Shown here in pieces: positions 32,383 to 40,843 of a stretch of DNA of 50,099 bases. The notes under the pieces are model-generated. The model was not told where the DNA came from. It made no database searches and was given only the letters and a program-made list of their open reading frames with translations. The translations under genes were made by a program, and so were the position numbers. Numbering within the stretch: position 1 is the stretch's first letter; each line of letters begins with the position of its first letter. Origin of the DNA: CAZXCG01 sp964639205 (GTDB taxonomy: Bacteria; Bacillota; Clostridia; Oscillospirales; Acutalibacteraceae); NCBI GenBank assembly GCA_964639205.1, contig CAZXCG010000008.1:1-50099 (forward strand). Reading direction: 5' to 3'.

Positions 32383-34131
32383 TCAGCGCAATTTAATATG
32401 AACCTCGCGCAGCTGCTGCTCGCTGACCTCGTTGGGAGCGCCGACAAGCACATCCTGAGCGTTGGAATTCATAGGAAACGCTATTACCTCGCGGATATTT
32501 TCCTCACCGGTTATAAGCATTACCATACGGTCGACGCCGGGAGCCATTCCCGCGTGGGGAGGCGCGCCGTAGCGGAAAGCGTTGTAAAGCGCGGAAAATT
32601 TCTGCTTTAAATCTTCCTCAGTATAACCGGCAATTTCAAAGGCTTTGACCATAATTTCCGGATCGTGATTACGCACCGCACCGGAGGAAAGCTCAACGCC
32701 GTTGCATACTATGTCATACTGATACGCTAAAATTTCTTCAGGCTCTTTATTTTGCAGACTGTCAAGTCCGCCCTGCGGCATTGAAAAAGGATTGTGCGTA
32801 AATATTACCGCCCCGGTATCCTCGTCGCGCGCATACATCGGAAAATCAACGATAAAGCACATTTCAAACCTTGAGTTATCGATGAGGTTAAGCCGCTCGG
32901 CAACCTCTTTACGTATTTGTCCGGCAAGTACCGGAGCAAGCTCAGCGCTGTCGGCGATAAAGTAAATTACGTCTCCCGCTTTTGAAGCGTTGCGGGCAAT
33001 GAGCTCTTCCCTGTCGCCCGGTTTCAGAAATTTATCGATCGGACCTTCAAAGAGCATTTCCGGCGTTACCTTAACATACCCCAGACCCTTCATACCGATG
33101 GAAAGCGCGAACTCCTCCATCCTTTTAAACCAGCTTTTTGAGCAAGCTGCGGCGTTCGGCACATTGACGGAGCGAACCGTCTTTTTCCTAAAAGGCGCAA
33201 AATCCGTTTCAACAAACATATCGCTGACGTCAACTATTTCAAGAGGATTGCGCAAATCCGGTTTGTCCGTACCGTATTTAAGCATGCTTTCGGCATACGG
33301 GATGCGTCTGAACGGCGGTTTTGATACCTCTTTATCGGTAAATTTTGTAAAGGTGCTGTAAAGAACCTCTTCCGCAACATCAAAAACGTCCTCCTGAGTG
33401 GCGAAGCTCATTTCAAAGTCAAGCTGATAAAATTCGCCTGGCGAACGGTCAGCCCGTGCGTCTTCATCTCTGAAACACGGAGCAATTTGAAAATACCTGT
33501 CAAAGCCGGAAACCATGAGAAGCTGCTTTGCAATCTGAGGAGCCTGCGGGAGCGCGTAAAACTTGCCCTTGTGCTTGCGGCTCGGTATGAGGTAATCGCG
33601 CGCGCCTTCGGGCGACGACGCAGTAAGAATGGGAGTTTGAATTTCAGTAAAGCCAAGCTCGTTCATTTTCCCGCGCAAAAATGTGATAATCCGCGAGCGG
33701 AGAAGTATATTGTCGCGAACCTTCGGATTCCTTAAATCGAGGTAACGGTATTTAAGGCGCACTTCCTCGGAAGTGTTTGTTGACGTTGCCACATCGAAAG
33801 GCAGGCTGTTTTTGCATTTGCCCAATACTTTCAAAGACTCAGTCCTGACCTCTACAAGTCCCGTTGCAATTTTGGGATTTACGGTTTCTTCGTCACGGAG
33901 AACCACCTCTCCGCTTAAGGTAACGGTACATTCCCTATTAACACCGCTAAGCAAATTTTCATCGTGAATAACAGCCTGAACAACGCCGTATTGGTCGCGT
34001 ACATCAATAAAAAGCACTCCGCCGTGGTCGCGGATATTTTCCACCCACCCGGCGATCTTTACCTGCTGACCGATATTTTCAGGTCTTAATTCACCGCAGC
34101 TCACGGTGCGGTACCGATTCGGCTTTATCAT
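32383..34131 (-). CDS. aspS: Aspartyl-tRNA synthetase, probably non-discriminating
   Basis: Class II synthetase of bacterial type, 582 residues, with N-terminal OB-fold anticodon domain, catalytic core and GAD insert. Seen: IAGWVENIRDHGGVLFIDVRD in the anticodon domain, SPEGARDYLIPSR, FRDEDARADRSPGEFYQLDFEMSF (motif 2), and GAPPHAGMAPGVDR (motif 3). The RDHGG stretch (His36) is what I recall from non-discriminating AspRS, while discriminating enzymes have RDLG; with gatCAB directly downstream this supports charging of both tRNA(Asp) and tRNA(Asn). The start at 34131 is chosen for family length and AAAGGA upstream; the longer frame to 34203 lacks support. Confidence 0.94.
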   Translation of the reverse strand: MIKPNRYRTVSCGELRPENIGQQVKIAGWVENIRDHGGVLFIDVRDQYGVVQAVIHDENLLSGVNRECTVTLSGEVVLRDEETVNPKIATGLVEVRTESLKVLGKCKNSLPFDVATSTNTSEEVRLKYRYLDLRNPKVRDNILLRSRIITFLRGKMNELGFTEIQTPILTASSPEGARDYLIPSRKHKGKFYALPQAPQIAKQLLMVSGFDRYFQIAPCFRDEDARADRSPGEFYQLDFEMSFATQEDVFDVAEEVLYSTFTKFTDKEVSKPPFRRIPYAESMLKYGTDKPDLRNPLEIVDVSDMFVETDFAPFRKKTVRSVNVPNAAACSKSWFKRMEEFALSIGMKGLGYVKVTPEMLFEGPIDKFLKPGDREELIARNASKAGDVIYFIADSAELAPVLAGQIRKEVAERLNLIDNSRFEMCFIVDFPMYARDEDTGAVIFTHNPFSMPQGGLDSLQNKEPEEILAYQYDIVCNGVELSSGAVRNHDPEIMVKAFEIAGYTEEDLKQKFSALYNAFRYGAPPHAGMAPGVDRMVMLITGEENIREVIAFPMNSNAQDVLVGAPNEVSEQQLREVHIKLR

Positions 34132-34275
34132 ATATTTACCTATCCTTTCAAGGGTAATATTTTCATATTGTTTTACTATAGCATAAATCTCAATTATTTT
34201 CAATATTTTTCCCCAAAAATTAATTCATACGGTATACGAATTATATTTTCGGGATTCGGCATACAAACAGCAAAA

Positions 34276-34312
34276 CACGTTTTGCTTAAACCTTAGGCGT
34301 AAGCAAAGCGTG
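34276..34312 (-). terminator. Intrinsic terminator downstream of copA
   Basis: 13-bp arms (34276-34288 and 34300-34312, one G-U pair) with an 11-base loop; the minus strand continues TTTTGCTGTTTG. Lies 26 bases after the copA stop. Confidence 0.75.
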
Positions 34313-34338
34313 CTTTAGATATGCGCAAATTTCGGGTT

Positions 34339-34554
34339 TTATTTGCGCACGCAGCCGACGGGCGTGTACCCGGCGTCGGCAACAGCCTTTGTTAAAACCT
34401 CGTCGGGAATTTCCGCCGAGGAAATAACCTCTGCGGTTTTAGATTCCAATTCAACCTTTACGCTTTCAACTCCGTCAATAGAGGAGAGCGCGTCGCTGAC
34501 GTGCTTTTGACAGTGAGCGCACATCATGCCCTCTACCTTAATAATCTTTTTCAC
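34339..34554 (-). CDS. Possible internal-start copper chaperone (CopZ-like) within copA
   Basis: In frame with the 3' end of copA, GTG at 34554 is preceded by AAAGGAG with an 8-base spacer and would yield a 71-residue HMA protein (KKIIKVEGMMCAHCQ...), the size of CopZ. The domain has the CxxC copper site and the usual beta-alpha-beta-beta-alpha-beta pattern. It could be made both as part of CopA and alone. Only the sequence signals are seen; independent translation is inference. Confidence 0.45.
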   Translation of the reverse strand: MKKIIKVEGMMCAHCQKHVSDALSSIDGVESVKVELESKTAEVISSAEIPDEVLTKAVADAGYTPVGCVRK

Positions 34555-36936
34555 CTTATTTTCTCCTTTCATCTGCTTATGATATTCGGCGCCGACGGTA
34601 ATTTCCGTCTGCCCGGTATGAGCTCGATTTAACTGCTGTTTATCCTTAAAGAATCTCAGCCTGAGCGCATTTGTTACCACGCATACGGAGCTCAGGCTCA
34701 TTGCCGCGGAGCCTATCATGGGGCTGAGCTTTAAAGCAAAAACCGGGTAAAGCACCCCTGCCGCAATCGGGATTCCCAATATATTATAAAAAAACGCCCA
34801 AAACAAATTCATACGGATATTTCGTATTACCGCTCGGCTCAGGTTGATTGCCGTAACAACATCGGTCAGCGAGCTTTTCATTAGAACTACGTCGGCTGAA
34901 TCGATCGCAATATCTGTTCCTGCCCCGATTGCTATTCCGACATCCGCGCGGGCAAGGGCCGGCGCGTCGTTGATTCCGTCGCCTACCATTGCGACAGTCC
35001 TTCCGTTTTCCTGCAATGAGCGTATGCACGCCTCCTTATCCTCGGGGAGAACCTCGGAAAAAGCCTGCTCGATTTTCAGCTCACTCCTGATTGCCTCTGC
35101 GGTAACGCGGTTGTCGCCGGTCAGCATTACAATGTAAACGCCCATTTTCCTAAGCGCCGAAATTGCGGCGCGCGAATCTTCCCTTACCGAATCGGCAACC
35201 GCTATTATGCCCATCAGCTCGCGCTCCCTTACAAACAAAAGCGGAGTTTTCCCCTCGCGGGCAAAGCCTTGTATCAGCTCTTTTTCCCGCTCGGAAAGCT
35301 GAACGCCGTTTTCATTTAAAAACGCCGCGTTGCCCGTCAGATACTGTACGCCCTTTATTTTTGCTTTTGCGCCCCTTCCGGGTATAGCTTCAAAATTTTC
35401 TGCTCTTGCGGCTTCAATTCCTGCGTCCTTTGCCATACGAACCACCGCCTCGCCCAAAGGATGCTCGCTACCCGATTCCACAGCGGCGGCAATTTTCAAA
35501 AATTCGGTTTCATCCATTCCCGAAGAAGTAACGTTTATGTTCGTCACCTTGGGAACTCCTGTTGTTATGGTGCCGGTTTTATCGAGCACAACGGTATTGA
35601 CAGAGTGGAGCGTTTCCAGCGCCTGAGCCGACTTTACAAGTATGCCGTATTCGGCAGCCTTGCCGGTACCGACCATAATTGCAACCGGAGTTGCCAGACC
35701 CAGCGCGCAGGGACAAGAAATAACAAGCACGGAAATTGCACAGGATAATGCAAATTCAAATGCACTGCCCGCAAGCATCCATGCGGCGGCGGTGATTAAG
35801 GCGATTGCAATTACACAGGGGACAAAAATTCCGCTTACACGGTCGGCAAGCCGCGCTATCGGAGCCTTTGTGCTGCCCGCTTCGTCCACAAGGCGTATAA
35901 TCTGTGCCAGAGTGGTGTCGTCGCCTACTTTCGATGCTTTAAACCGGAAAACGCCGTTGCGGTTGACTGTAGCGGAAATTACACAATCGCCCTCTGTCTT
36001 TTCAACCGGAATACTTTCCCCGGTAATCGCAGACTGATCGACGTAACCGTTTCCCCATATTACAACCCCGTCAACCGGAATACTTTCTCCGGGGCGAATT
36101 ACAACAACGTCGCCCGCGATTACCTGCTGCGCGGGAATTGTAAATTCTTTGCCGTCGCGCATAACGACTGCGGTTTTAGGAGCTAAATTTACAAGCTTTT
36201 CAAGCGCTCCCGAGGTTTTTGACTTGGAGCGCGCCTCCAAATATTTACCGACGGTAACAAGCGTAAGTATCATTGCGGCGGACTCAAAATATAAGTCGTG
36301 CGCATACTGATGCACAAGCGCCATATTGCCGTGACCGAATCCGTAAGCCATACGGTACAGTGCAAATACCGCATACAGGAGAGACGCTCCCGAGCCTGTT
36401 GCAACAAGCGAATCCATATTCGGAGCGCGGTGCGCAAGAGCCTTAAAGCCGGAGATATAGAACTTTCGGTTTATAAAAACAATAGGAACGGTTATTATGA
36501 ACTGTGTAAGAGCCGAAATCAAGGAATTTTCCGTCCCGCTCAACAGTGACGGCATTGGCAGATTAAGCATATGTCCCATTGAAACATACATCAGCACGAC
36601 CATAAGGATTATTGAAGAAATCAACCGGAACTTGAGGTTTTTCCGCGCTTCGTTCTCCTGCCTTCTGCGCTCATTCCATTCGGCGGAAAACCCGCTCTGT
36701 TCTTTTGAATCGGATTTTGCCTTTAATAACCGCGAAGCGCCGTAACCGATTTTTTCCACGGCGGCGATTATTTCCTCGGGAGATATTTTTTCCTCGTCAA
36801 ATTCGGCGGTCATTCTGTTTTGCAGCAGACTGACCTCGGCGTTTTCCACGCCGTCAAGCTTATTTACGACGCGCGTAATATTTGCCTGACATGCCGCGCA
36901 CGTCATACCTGTAATCCGAAAAGCTTCCTTTTTCAT
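34339..36936 (-). CDS. copA: Copper-exporting P1B-type ATPase with C-terminal CopZ-like domain
   Basis: ATP-driven Cu(I) exporter in the cytoplasmic membrane, 865 residues. One N-terminal metal-binding domain (GMTCAACQ, Cys13/16), eight membrane segments, the actuator TGESIP, membrane metal site CPCALGLATP (408-416), phosphorylation site DKTGT (452), HP motif SEHPLGEA, and GDGINDAPALARAD. Unusually, residues 795-865 form a second heavy-metal-associated domain (GMMCAHCQ) after the last membrane helix, with internal GGAG plus GTG signals of a separate gene. The ATG at 36936 follows AAAGGTGG. Ten bases downstream of csoR and under its copper-responsive promoter. Confidence 0.95.
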   Translation of the reverse strand: MKKEAFRITGMTCAACQANITRVVNKLDGVENAEVSLLQNRMTAEFDEEKISPEEIIAAVEKIGYGASRLLKAKSDSKEQSGFSAEWNERRRQENEARKNLKFRLISSIILMVVLMYVSMGHMLNLPMPSLLSGTENSLISALTQFIITVPIVFINRKFYISGFKALAHRAPNMDSLVATGSGASLLYAVFALYRMAYGFGHGNMALVHQYAHDLYFESAAMILTLVTVGKYLEARSKSKTSGALEKLVNLAPKTAVVMRDGKEFTIPAQQVIAGDVVVIRPGESIPVDGVVIWGNGYVDQSAITGESIPVEKTEGDCVISATVNRNGVFRFKASKVGDDTTLAQIIRLVDEAGSTKAPIARLADRVSGIFVPCVIAIALITAAAWMLAGSAFEFALSCAISVLVISCPCALGLATPVAIMVGTGKAAEYGILVKSAQALETLHSVNTVVLDKTGTITTGVPKVTNINVTSSGMDETEFLKIAAAVESGSEHPLGEAVVRMAKDAGIEAARAENFEAIPGRGAKAKIKGVQYLTGNAAFLNENGVQLSEREKELIQGFAREGKTPLLFVRERELMGIIAVADSVREDSRAAISALRKMGVYIVMLTGDNRVTAEAIRSELKIEQAFSEVLPEDKEACIRSLQENGRTVAMVGDGINDAPALARADVGIAIGAGTDIAIDSADVVLMKSSLTDVVTAINLSRAVIRNIRMNLFWAFFYNILGIPIAAGVLYPVFALKLSPMIGSAAMSLSSVCVVTNALRLRFFKDKQQLNRAHTGQTEITVGAEYHKQMKGENKVKKIIKVEGMMCAHCQKHVSDALSSIDGVESVKVELESKTAEVISSAEIPDEVLTKAVADAGYTPVGCVRK

Positions 36937-36946
36937 AAAGCCACCT

Positions 36947-37285
36947 TTACTTAAGCTTTTTAATAAGATCAACAGCCTCGTCAACAACCCCGGTATTGCC
37001 TTTTTTGATTTCGTCGACTACGCAGGTTTCCATATGCTCGCGCAGAACTATATAACCGAAGCTTTGCAGAGCGTTTTCCACCGCCGCCACCTGAGTAAGC
37101 ACATCTCCGCAGTAACGGTTATCGTCGAGCATTTTCTTTATTCCGCCAAGCTGACCTATCATTCTGTTCAAACGGTTTTGAAGAGCCTTTGCGGTTTCCT
37201 CGGCTCGTGGAACGGATTTGTATCTGCAACAGCGGTTATTATCCCGATTGTTCGGCGGCAAAGGGGGCTGTTTACTCTCTGACAT
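36947..37285 (-). CDS. csoR: Copper-sensing repressor CsoR
   Basis: 112-residue DUF156 all-helical repressor. The Cu(I)-binding Cys-His-Cys set is present: Cys in NRYCGDVLTQ, and His and Cys in REHMETCVVDE. A short N-terminal extension with CC (NNRCCRYKS) is not part of the known site. Start ATG at 37285 with AAGGAATGAG upstream. It is expected to repress its own promoter and copA in low copper; two G-tract palindromes in the promoter are its probable operators. Confidence 0.93.
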   Translation of the reverse strand: MSESKQPPLPPNNRDNNRCCRYKSVPRAEETAKALQNRLNRMIGQLGGIKKMLDDNRYCGDVLTQVAAVENALQSFGYIVLREHMETCVVDEIKKGNTGVVDEAVDLIKKLK

Positions 37286-37307
37286 TTTATCTCATTCCTT
37301 TTTTAAA

Positions 37308-37324
37308 ATACCCTTATGGGGTAT
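37308..37324 (-). promoter_or_regulatory. CsoR operator 1
   Basis: ATACCC-TTATG-GGGTAT palindrome near the predicted transcription start, with A/T-rich flanks that extend it to AAATACCC/GGGTATTT. Fits the G-tract type CsoR site. Confidence 0.8.
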
Positions 37325-37336
37325 TTTTTGTTTTAA

Positions 37337-37365
37337 ATTATATACCCTGTAAGGGTATTTGTCAA
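37337..37365 (-). promoter_or_regulatory. csoR-copA promoter with CsoR operator 2 in the spacer
   Basis: Minus strand TTGACA (37365-37360), 17-base spacer, TATAAT (37342-37337): full consensus. The spacer is filled by a second palindrome, ATACCC-TGTAA-GGGTAT (37342-37358), so repressor binding would cover both promoter boxes. Confidence 0.85.
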
Positions 37366-37456
37366 GTTTTCAAAGCGGAAGGCTCTATGACCCGCACAAC
37401 AAAACTGCTTTGGAATTATTTTGTATCAACCGGCTTTTGAATATTCCGAAAAAAAT

Positions 37457-37600
37457 ATTCAATAAGAGGCTTTGCCACGTCATTCAACGTGGCAAAAGGC
37501 AGCGTTAACTGCCTGAGGAATCAGCGGGGATCGTAACCCCCCACCGATGCCGAAAATGAAACCCAACGCCTTAGATGAGGAGCGTCTTTGCCTAAGTTAT
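37457..37600 (+). repeat. Diverged full-length copy of the 141-bp repeat
   Basis: Full unit with point changes. Here the second hairpin is perfect (TTTGCCACGT with ACGTGGCAAA), the third has an A-U outer pair, while the long central stem and the last stem are decayed. It occupies most of the 450-base space between the csoR promoter and the end of the AMP-ligase gene; 37601-37739 holds only a weak GCCGGC hairpin. Confidence 0.88.
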
Positions 37601-37739
37601 GACCTTTATTTATGACTGATATTCGGTAAATTATTATTAAATTATTAACGCCGGCCTCACCTGCCGCGGTAAAGCCGGCTGCCTGTTATGATTTTCCAAC
37701 GCGGATTTCAAAGCCGTAAGAAAGCATGAAAATACGATT

Positions 37740-38942
37740 TTATTTCATATTATTAACGACCGAACGTTTTACGGCGCCTCTGTCTGTCTTTCCGTTTGCG
37801 TTTTTTGCAAGCGACCCCAGTTTATACCACCTTTTTGGAACGACGCTCAGCCCGCCTTCTTTAATAATTTGCTCGGCGGTCGTACCCTGTGTGTCCGTAC
37901 AGTAGGCACAGCAAAGCACCTCGTGTTTTTCGCCGAGCTCGGCGGAAAATACGCAGGCGTCCGTGACGTGTTTTACATTCTTTATTTTATTTTCCAAAGC
38001 CGAGGAAGAAAGCTTTTCACCGCCTATATTTAAAACATCGTCCCACCTTCCGTCATAATACAAATAGCCGTCGCCGTCCGTATGTATTATATCCTGCAAA
38101 GTAAAGGGCGAATCGCAGCCTATAGCCATATACGGACTGCTTACCCGTAATCTGCCGTTATCTGCCCTTGCACGCACCGTGGGAAAGGTCTTTCCGACAC
38201 AGTTCGGCTCTTTGTTTTCGGATAAAATATCCATATAAGATATATAGCTTGTTTCAGCAGCGCCGTAATACAAAATAACATTTTGGCACCGCAGGGAGCT
38301 TTGCAGACGTACGGCATCGGCGCCGCACATACTCTGAGAGCCCGCAATGACGGTTTTAACCGCAGGCTTTTGCGCACAACAGAGCCGTGCAAGAGCGCGA
38401 AGCTTATCCGGAATCATATAAATTGTATTCACGCCGTATTTTTCCATCTGCTTAATTTTCATATGTGTAAGCAGCCCCTGCGAAATAACCGTTGTCGCTC
38501 CCGCGTACAGCGCGGCGAGCAGCATATTAAGGTTGCCGGAAAAGGCGAGACTGCCGTGCATAAAAAGCACCGTATTACGGTCTACCGAAAAAATACCGTT
38601 TTGGATTTCAAAAAAATCATACCAGCTTTCCGCCGTTCTGTAAAGGAGCTTCGGCATTCCGGTACTGCCCGAGCTTTGCACCGCAAAATCCGCCGAGGAT
38701 GGAATCTGCCCGCCGGGAGATTCAAAGCGCCGCGCAGATATAACCGGAACACAGTTTCCGGCGGACAAAAAGCAAATCAGCTGAGATAATAACGAATTTT
38801 CATTTATTATCCACAGTCCGCTGCGCGGAGCTTCGGTTTTATTACACAGGCGTTTCAAATCGCTGTAGGTATACTTTTTATCTTCGGCAATAATTGCGGT
38901 TTTGTTTTCACTGTGACGGTCTAACAGCTCGGCAAACTTCAT
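37740..38942 (-). CDS. AMP-binding acyl-CoA ligase-like protein (YhfT-like)
   Basis: Adenylate-forming enzyme of 400 residues, short for the family (~500), with a reduced N-terminal half as in MenE-like forms. Core motifs are intact: SSGSTGMPK (90-98), YYGAAETS (about 226), DGYLYYDGRWDDVLNIGGEKLS, and the C-terminal catalytic lysine in NANGKTDRG. It probably activates a carboxylic acid as acyl-AMP or acyl-CoA. Neighbours are a thiolase and BioY, the same trio as Bacillus subtilis yhfU-yhfS-yhfT, so a role in making or salvaging a biotin precursor such as pimelate is plausible but unproven. Confidence 0.78.
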   Translation of the reverse strand: MKFAELLDRHSENKTAIIAEDKKYTYSDLKRLCNKTEAPRSGLWIINENSLLSQLICFLSAGNCVPVISARRFESPGGQIPSSADFAVQSSGSTGMPKLLYRTAESWYDFFEIQNGIFSVDRNTVLFMHGSLAFSGNLNMLLAALYAGATTVISQGLLTHMKIKQMEKYGVNTIYMIPDKLRALARLCCAQKPAVKTVIAGSQSMCGADAVRLQSSLRCQNVILYYGAAETSYISYMDILSENKEPNCVGKTFPTVRARADNGRLRVSSPYMAIGCDSPFTLQDIIHTDGDGYLYYDGRWDDVLNIGGEKLSSSALENKIKNVKHVTDACVFSAELGEKHEVLCCAYCTDTQGTTAEQIIKEGGLSVVPKRWYKLGSLAKNANGKTDRGAVKRSVVNNMK

Positions 38943-38956
38943 AATTTTCTTAATCT

Positions 38957-40093
38957 TTATCCTTCCGTTTTTTCAATAAGCGCTCCGCAGCCGAGTCCCC
39001 CGGCGGCGGCAACGGAGCAAATTCCGTATTTACGGTTTGTATACTCCAACGCTCTTATCAGATGAAGCAGTATAACGGCTCCGGAAGCACCGTAAGGATG
39101 TCCGTATGCAAGGGCTCCGCCGAATATATTGTAGCCGCTCATATTTACGGCAGCGCGTTCCATAAGCACATCGATAAGAGCAAAGGCCTCGTTTACTTCA
39201 TAGCAGCCTATCGGAAGCCGGAAGCGGTCGCTCAATTCTTCACAGGCGCTTAAAGCCGCCACGGGCGCGTTTTCCGGCAGTACCGCCGTATGTGAAAAGC
39301 CGATTACCTTGGCAAGCGGCTTTAGAGAACGGGATTTTAAATAATCCTCCGAACACAAAATCAGAAAAGCGGCGCCGTCGTTGATAAGGCAGGAGTTTGC
39401 CGCGTTTATAAGCTTGCCGTCCGGCAGAACAGGTTTAAGGCGCTGTAAAAGTCTCATATTGATATTATCTCTGATTGCTTCATCGCACTTTGAATTAAAA
39501 ACGGAGCAGGTTATACCGCCGAGCAGACCGTTATCCCTTGCAAAAGCCGCTTTTTTGTGGCTGTTGAGTACCCAAACGTCCATTTCCCCGCGCGTGACGC
39601 CATATTTCATGGCGGTCTTTTCGGCGTGCGAAAGCATAATATTTTCACTGTGCTCGCCGGGAGAAAATTTTGCCGTACCGTATAAAATATCGCCGTTCTT
39701 ACGGCGGAGGGCATAATCCGGATGATTCGGACTGTACTGCTTTAACGGTCGGGTGGAGCTGCTTTCAAAGCCGCCGCACACTACAGCCTCGGCGCTGCCG
39801 CAGGCGATTAACGCCGATGCTACCGAAACCGCCTCAAGTCCCGAGCTGCACTGGGAGTCTACCGTAAGAGCGGGTACGTCGACGCCTGCCAAAAGCGACA
39901 TAAGACGCGTGATGTTTCCGCCGGCTCCAACGCTGTTTCCGCAGATTATTCTGTCGATTTTTTCGAGCCTGTATTTTTCAATAAGCCGCTTTAAGACTTC
40001 TGCTCCGAGGCTTTCCGCCGGGACGTTTTTGTATACTCCGTTTTTTAAGCCTATATAACTGCGAAGTCCTCCCAATATGTATACGCTGCTCAT
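38957..40093 (-). CDS. Thiolase family protein (YhfS-like)
   Basis: 378-residue thiolase. Nucleophile Cys82 in SQCSSGLEA, VNEAFALI, and the histidine motif GGALAYGHPYGASGA are present. The usual second cysteine of the C-terminal block (CIGGG) appears replaced by alanine (VAAAGGLGCG), so claisen condensation may be impaired or altered. The ATG at 40093 overlaps the bioY stop by one base; the longer frame to 40150 lies inside bioY. Probably acts with the downstream ligase on short acyl-CoA; any link to biotin rests on gene order. Confidence 0.82.
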   Translation of the reverse strand: MSSVYILGGLRSYIGLKNGVYKNVPAESLGAEVLKRLIEKYRLEKIDRIICGNSVGAGGNITRLMSLLAGVDVPALTVDSQCSSGLEAVSVASALIACGSAEAVVCGGFESSSTRPLKQYSPNHPDYALRRKNGDILYGTAKFSPGEHSENIMLSHAEKTAMKYGVTRGEMDVWVLNSHKKAAFARDNGLLGGITCSVFNSKCDEAIRDNINMRLLQRLKPVLPDGKLINAANSCLINDGAAFLILCSEDYLKSRSLKPLAKVIGFSHTAVLPENAPVAALSACEELSDRFRLPIGCYEVNEAFALIDVLMERAAVNMSGYNIFGGALAYGHPYGASGAVILLHLIRALEYTNRKYGICSVAAAGGLGCGALIEKTEG

Positions 40094-40683
40094 TAAAGCC
40101 TTCCGAGCGTGCGGCGAATCGGAACCGCAATTAACGATGCGCACAAGCATTTGACAATGTCTAAAGGTATAAACGGAACCACCGCCATAAGAAAAGCCTC
40201 GCCTAATGTGATATGCATTGAGAGCATCATATATAACGAGCCGAAAAGGTAGATAATCGTCATACCTATAATGATTGAATTTAAGGTATATCCTATTATT
40301 TCCGAAGCGGGAGAATATCTTACAAACTTAAACATTATACGCTGCGCATATTTTTTTAAAAAGGACATAGCGGGCGCGGCGGCAAGGAAAGCAAGAATGT
40401 AACCGCCTGTCGGTCCGAAAAGCTTTGCCGGACCGCCTACCCCGCCGGAAAATACGGGCAGACCGGCAAGCCCGAGAAGTATGTAAACCAGCAACGTCAA
40501 AAAGCTTTCAAGCGGAGTTAAAATAATTGCAATCATATTTACAATAAGGGTTTGCAGCGTAAGCAACGCCGGCGTAAAGCCGAGCGGTATGGTTATGTAT
40601 GCCGAAGCTGCAAGGCAGGCGGCAAGCAATGCGATTTTGGTAATTGTAAACGTCGAAATTTTGGATTTGATATTTTCCGTCAT
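40093..40683 (-). CDS. bioY: Biotin transporter substrate-binding component BioY
   Basis: 196-residue S-component of an ECF transporter with about six membrane helices. Typical stretches: AALLAACLAASAYITIPLG, VYILLGLAGLPVFSGG, GGPAKLFGPTGGYILAF, which form the BioY signature and biotin pocket. The energising EcfA/T genes are not here and are probably shared. First gene of a three-gene unit, with a promoter overlapped by a perfect inverted repeat. Confidence 0.93.
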   Translation of the reverse strand: MTENIKSKISTFTITKIALLAACLAASAYITIPLGFTPALLTLQTLIVNMIAIILTPLESFLTLLVYILLGLAGLPVFSGGVGGPAKLFGPTGGYILAFLAAAPAMSFLKKYAQRIMFKFVRYSPASEIIGYTLNSIIIGMTIIYLFGSLYMMLSMHITLGEAFLMAVVPFIPLDIVKCLCASLIAVPIRRTLGRL

Positions 40684-40741
40684 TTAATAATTTCCCTTTG
40701 CAGATTTATTAAAATTGCCGCCGATTCTTGACGGCACGTTT

Positions 40742-40770
40742 ATTTTAATATAAGAAGGAAGAATTGTCAA
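40742..40770 (-). promoter_or_regulatory. Promoter of the bioY operon
   Basis: Minus strand TTGACA (40770-40765), 17-base spacer, TAAAAT (40747-40742); predicted start about 40735, 52 bases before the bioY ATG. Confidence 0.72.
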
Positions 40771-40800
40771 CCGTTTTGCCGCATTTTACGGTTGACAATT
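40762..40800 (-). promoter_or_regulatory. Inverted repeat over the bioY promoter, BirA-operator-like
   Basis: Perfect 13-bp arms AATTGTCAACCGT (40762-40774) and its complement (40788-40800) around 13 bases. The arms resemble the TTGTAAACC/GGTTTACAA half-sites of Gram-positive BirA operators, though the centre between the 9-mers is 17 here against the 14-15 I recall. One arm covers the -35 box. No T run follows, so it is not a terminator. Confidence 0.6.
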
Positions 40801-40843
40801 ATGATGCAAAAAAGAAAACCAAACAGAAAAGCAGCAAAAACGC

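Noticed and set aside
40762..40800. Terminator for the hemL transcript
   Set aside because: The inverted repeat is not followed by a T run in either direction and overlaps a promoter, so an operator fits better.
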